Shown piece by piece: positions 63,490-64,000 of a stretch of DNA of 64,000 nucleotides. The first letter of the stretch is position 1; every line of letters begins with the position of its first letter. A program made the position numbers and the translations under genes. Origin of the DNA: Notoacmeibacter marinus (GTDB lineage Bacteria > Pseudomonadota > Alphaproteobacteria > Rhizobiales > Rhizobiaceae); NCBI RefSeq assembly GCF_002238045.1, contig NZ_NBYO01000001.1, positions 1,116,001-1,180,000 on the forward strand. Direction: 5' to 3'. Under the pieces are notes generated by a model that ran no database searches, had not been told where the DNA came from, and worked only from the letters and a program-made list of their open reading frames with translations.

Positions 63490-63945
63490 ATGGCCCTTCG
63501 AGACGACATTGCCGCTCTGTCGCAGATTCCGCTGCTCTCCTCATTGAATAATGAGCAGCTGCGCATTCTGGCGTTCGCATCGGATACGGTCGATCTCGGG
63601 GATGGCCAGGAACTGTTCCGCGAAGGCGCCAATGCCGATAGCGCCTATGTGGTGCGATCCGGCACGATCGCACTGAAGGGGCGGTCGGATCGCCACGAGG
63701 AGCGGTTCGGGCGGGACGCGGTTCTCGGCGAACTTTCGCTCATCGCGACAACCACGCGACCCGGCACGGCCAAGGCGGTCGAGGGGCCGGCGAGCCTGCT
63801 GCGCCTCAACCGGACCACGTTGCGCCGGGTTCTCGAAGAATATCCCGATGTCGCCGCAACTATGCATGAAACGATCCGCCAGCGGCTTGCGCGCATGACC
63901 GGCCAGATCGGCGCTCTCGCCGGGCGCTTCGAGGGCGATGACTGA
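63490..63945 (+). CDS. cyclic-nucleotide-binding-domain protein
   Basis: The 151-residue protein is a single cNMP-binding domain without a DNA-binding or kinase part: IPLLSSLNNEQLRILAFASD, ELFREGANADSAYVVRSGTI and the phosphate-binding cassette VLGELSLIATTTRPGTAKAV. Its cassette Arg (RPGTA) is present, so nucleotide binding is plausible. It probably shares a transcript with the response regulator (54-bp gap), as in Brucella, where the pair is described. Its target is unknown. Confidence 0.88.
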   Translation: MALRDDIAALSQIPLLSSLNNEQLRILAFASDTVDLGDGQELFREGANADSAYVVRSGTIALKGRSDRHEERFGRDAVLGELSLIATTTRPGTAKAVEGPASLLRLNRTTLRRVLEEYPDVAATMHETIRQRLARMTGQIGALAGRFEGDD

Positions 63946-64000
63946 CCATGACCTGCCTTGACCGCCTCGCCCGCAACGGGCAGATTGCCTTTACGTAAAA

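Noticed and set aside
63948-63998. Sixteen-codon frame after the cNMP-binding gene
   Set aside because: It stops at once and has no ribosome-binding site or known peptide; the next real gene probably begins beyond the window.

Overview
The window is chromosomal DNA of an alphaproteobacterium, most likely of the order Hyphomicrobiales (Rhizobiales). The evidence is gene content and order: dihydrolipoyl dehydrogenase close to an sdhCDAB operon, a hemC-hemD-Mic60-hemY block, ubiH/tesB/glnK/amtB as neighbours, an OtpR/CenR-like response regulator followed by a cyclic-nucleotide-binding protein, and Ala/Glu-rich tails on ribosomal proteins S16 and L19. Base composition is high-GC throughout, with a few AT-richer patches. 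Genus cannot be decided from the sequence alone. There is no rRNA, CRISPR array, prophage or intact insertion sequence; one tRNA gene (tRNA-Ala, CGC) is present.

Layout. 0-8 kb: lpdA, a small membrane protein, an AEC-family transporter, two small secreted proteins, then succinate dehydrogenase sdhC-sdhD-sdhA-[lipoprotein]-sdhB. 8-14 kb: an outer-membrane beta-barrel protein, leuC, and rimM-trmD-DUF4336-rplS on the minus strand. 14-24.7 kb: xerC, a TraB/GumN protein, a three-gene TRAP transporter, OsmC, an App1-type phosphatase ending in a MITE-like element, periplasmic MsrA, a DUF302 protein and a TadG-like von Willebrand protein. 24.8-31.5 kb: ubiH-unknown-mscS operon, tesB, a sigma-54-type promoter driving glnK-amtB, YggT and DUF167. 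31.5-40 kb: MFS exporter, tRNA-Ala, zinc alcohol dehydrogenase, a lone periplasmic sugar-binding protein next to a chemoreceptor, and a phytase-like secreted protein behind a PHO box. 40-43 kb: ffh-GNAT-chorismate mutase-rpsP. 43-49 kb: lytic transglycosylase, carbonic anhydrase, DUF429, pyridoxal kinase, GNAT, pyrophosphatase, glutamine amidotransferase. 49-55 kb: TerB-like, HemY, Mic60, HemD, HemC. 55-61 kb: tsaD-gpsA-YciI-EVE and MFS-methyltransferase-DUF1028. 61-64 kb: deoB, L,D-transpeptidase, response regulator and cNMP-binding protein.

Most genes are core housekeeping (TCA cycle, leucine, heme, translation, tRNA modification, nitrogen sensing). The points that stand out are a low-GC lipoprotein gene lodged inside the sdh operon, the usual rpsP-rimM-trmD-rplS cluster split by about 26 kb, a terminal-inverted-repeat element whose CTAG end supplies a stop codon, a well-formed PHO box, a GlnK sigma-54 promoter and a candidate periplasmic-binding-protein/chemoreceptor pair. 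I did not find a clearly new multi-gene system.
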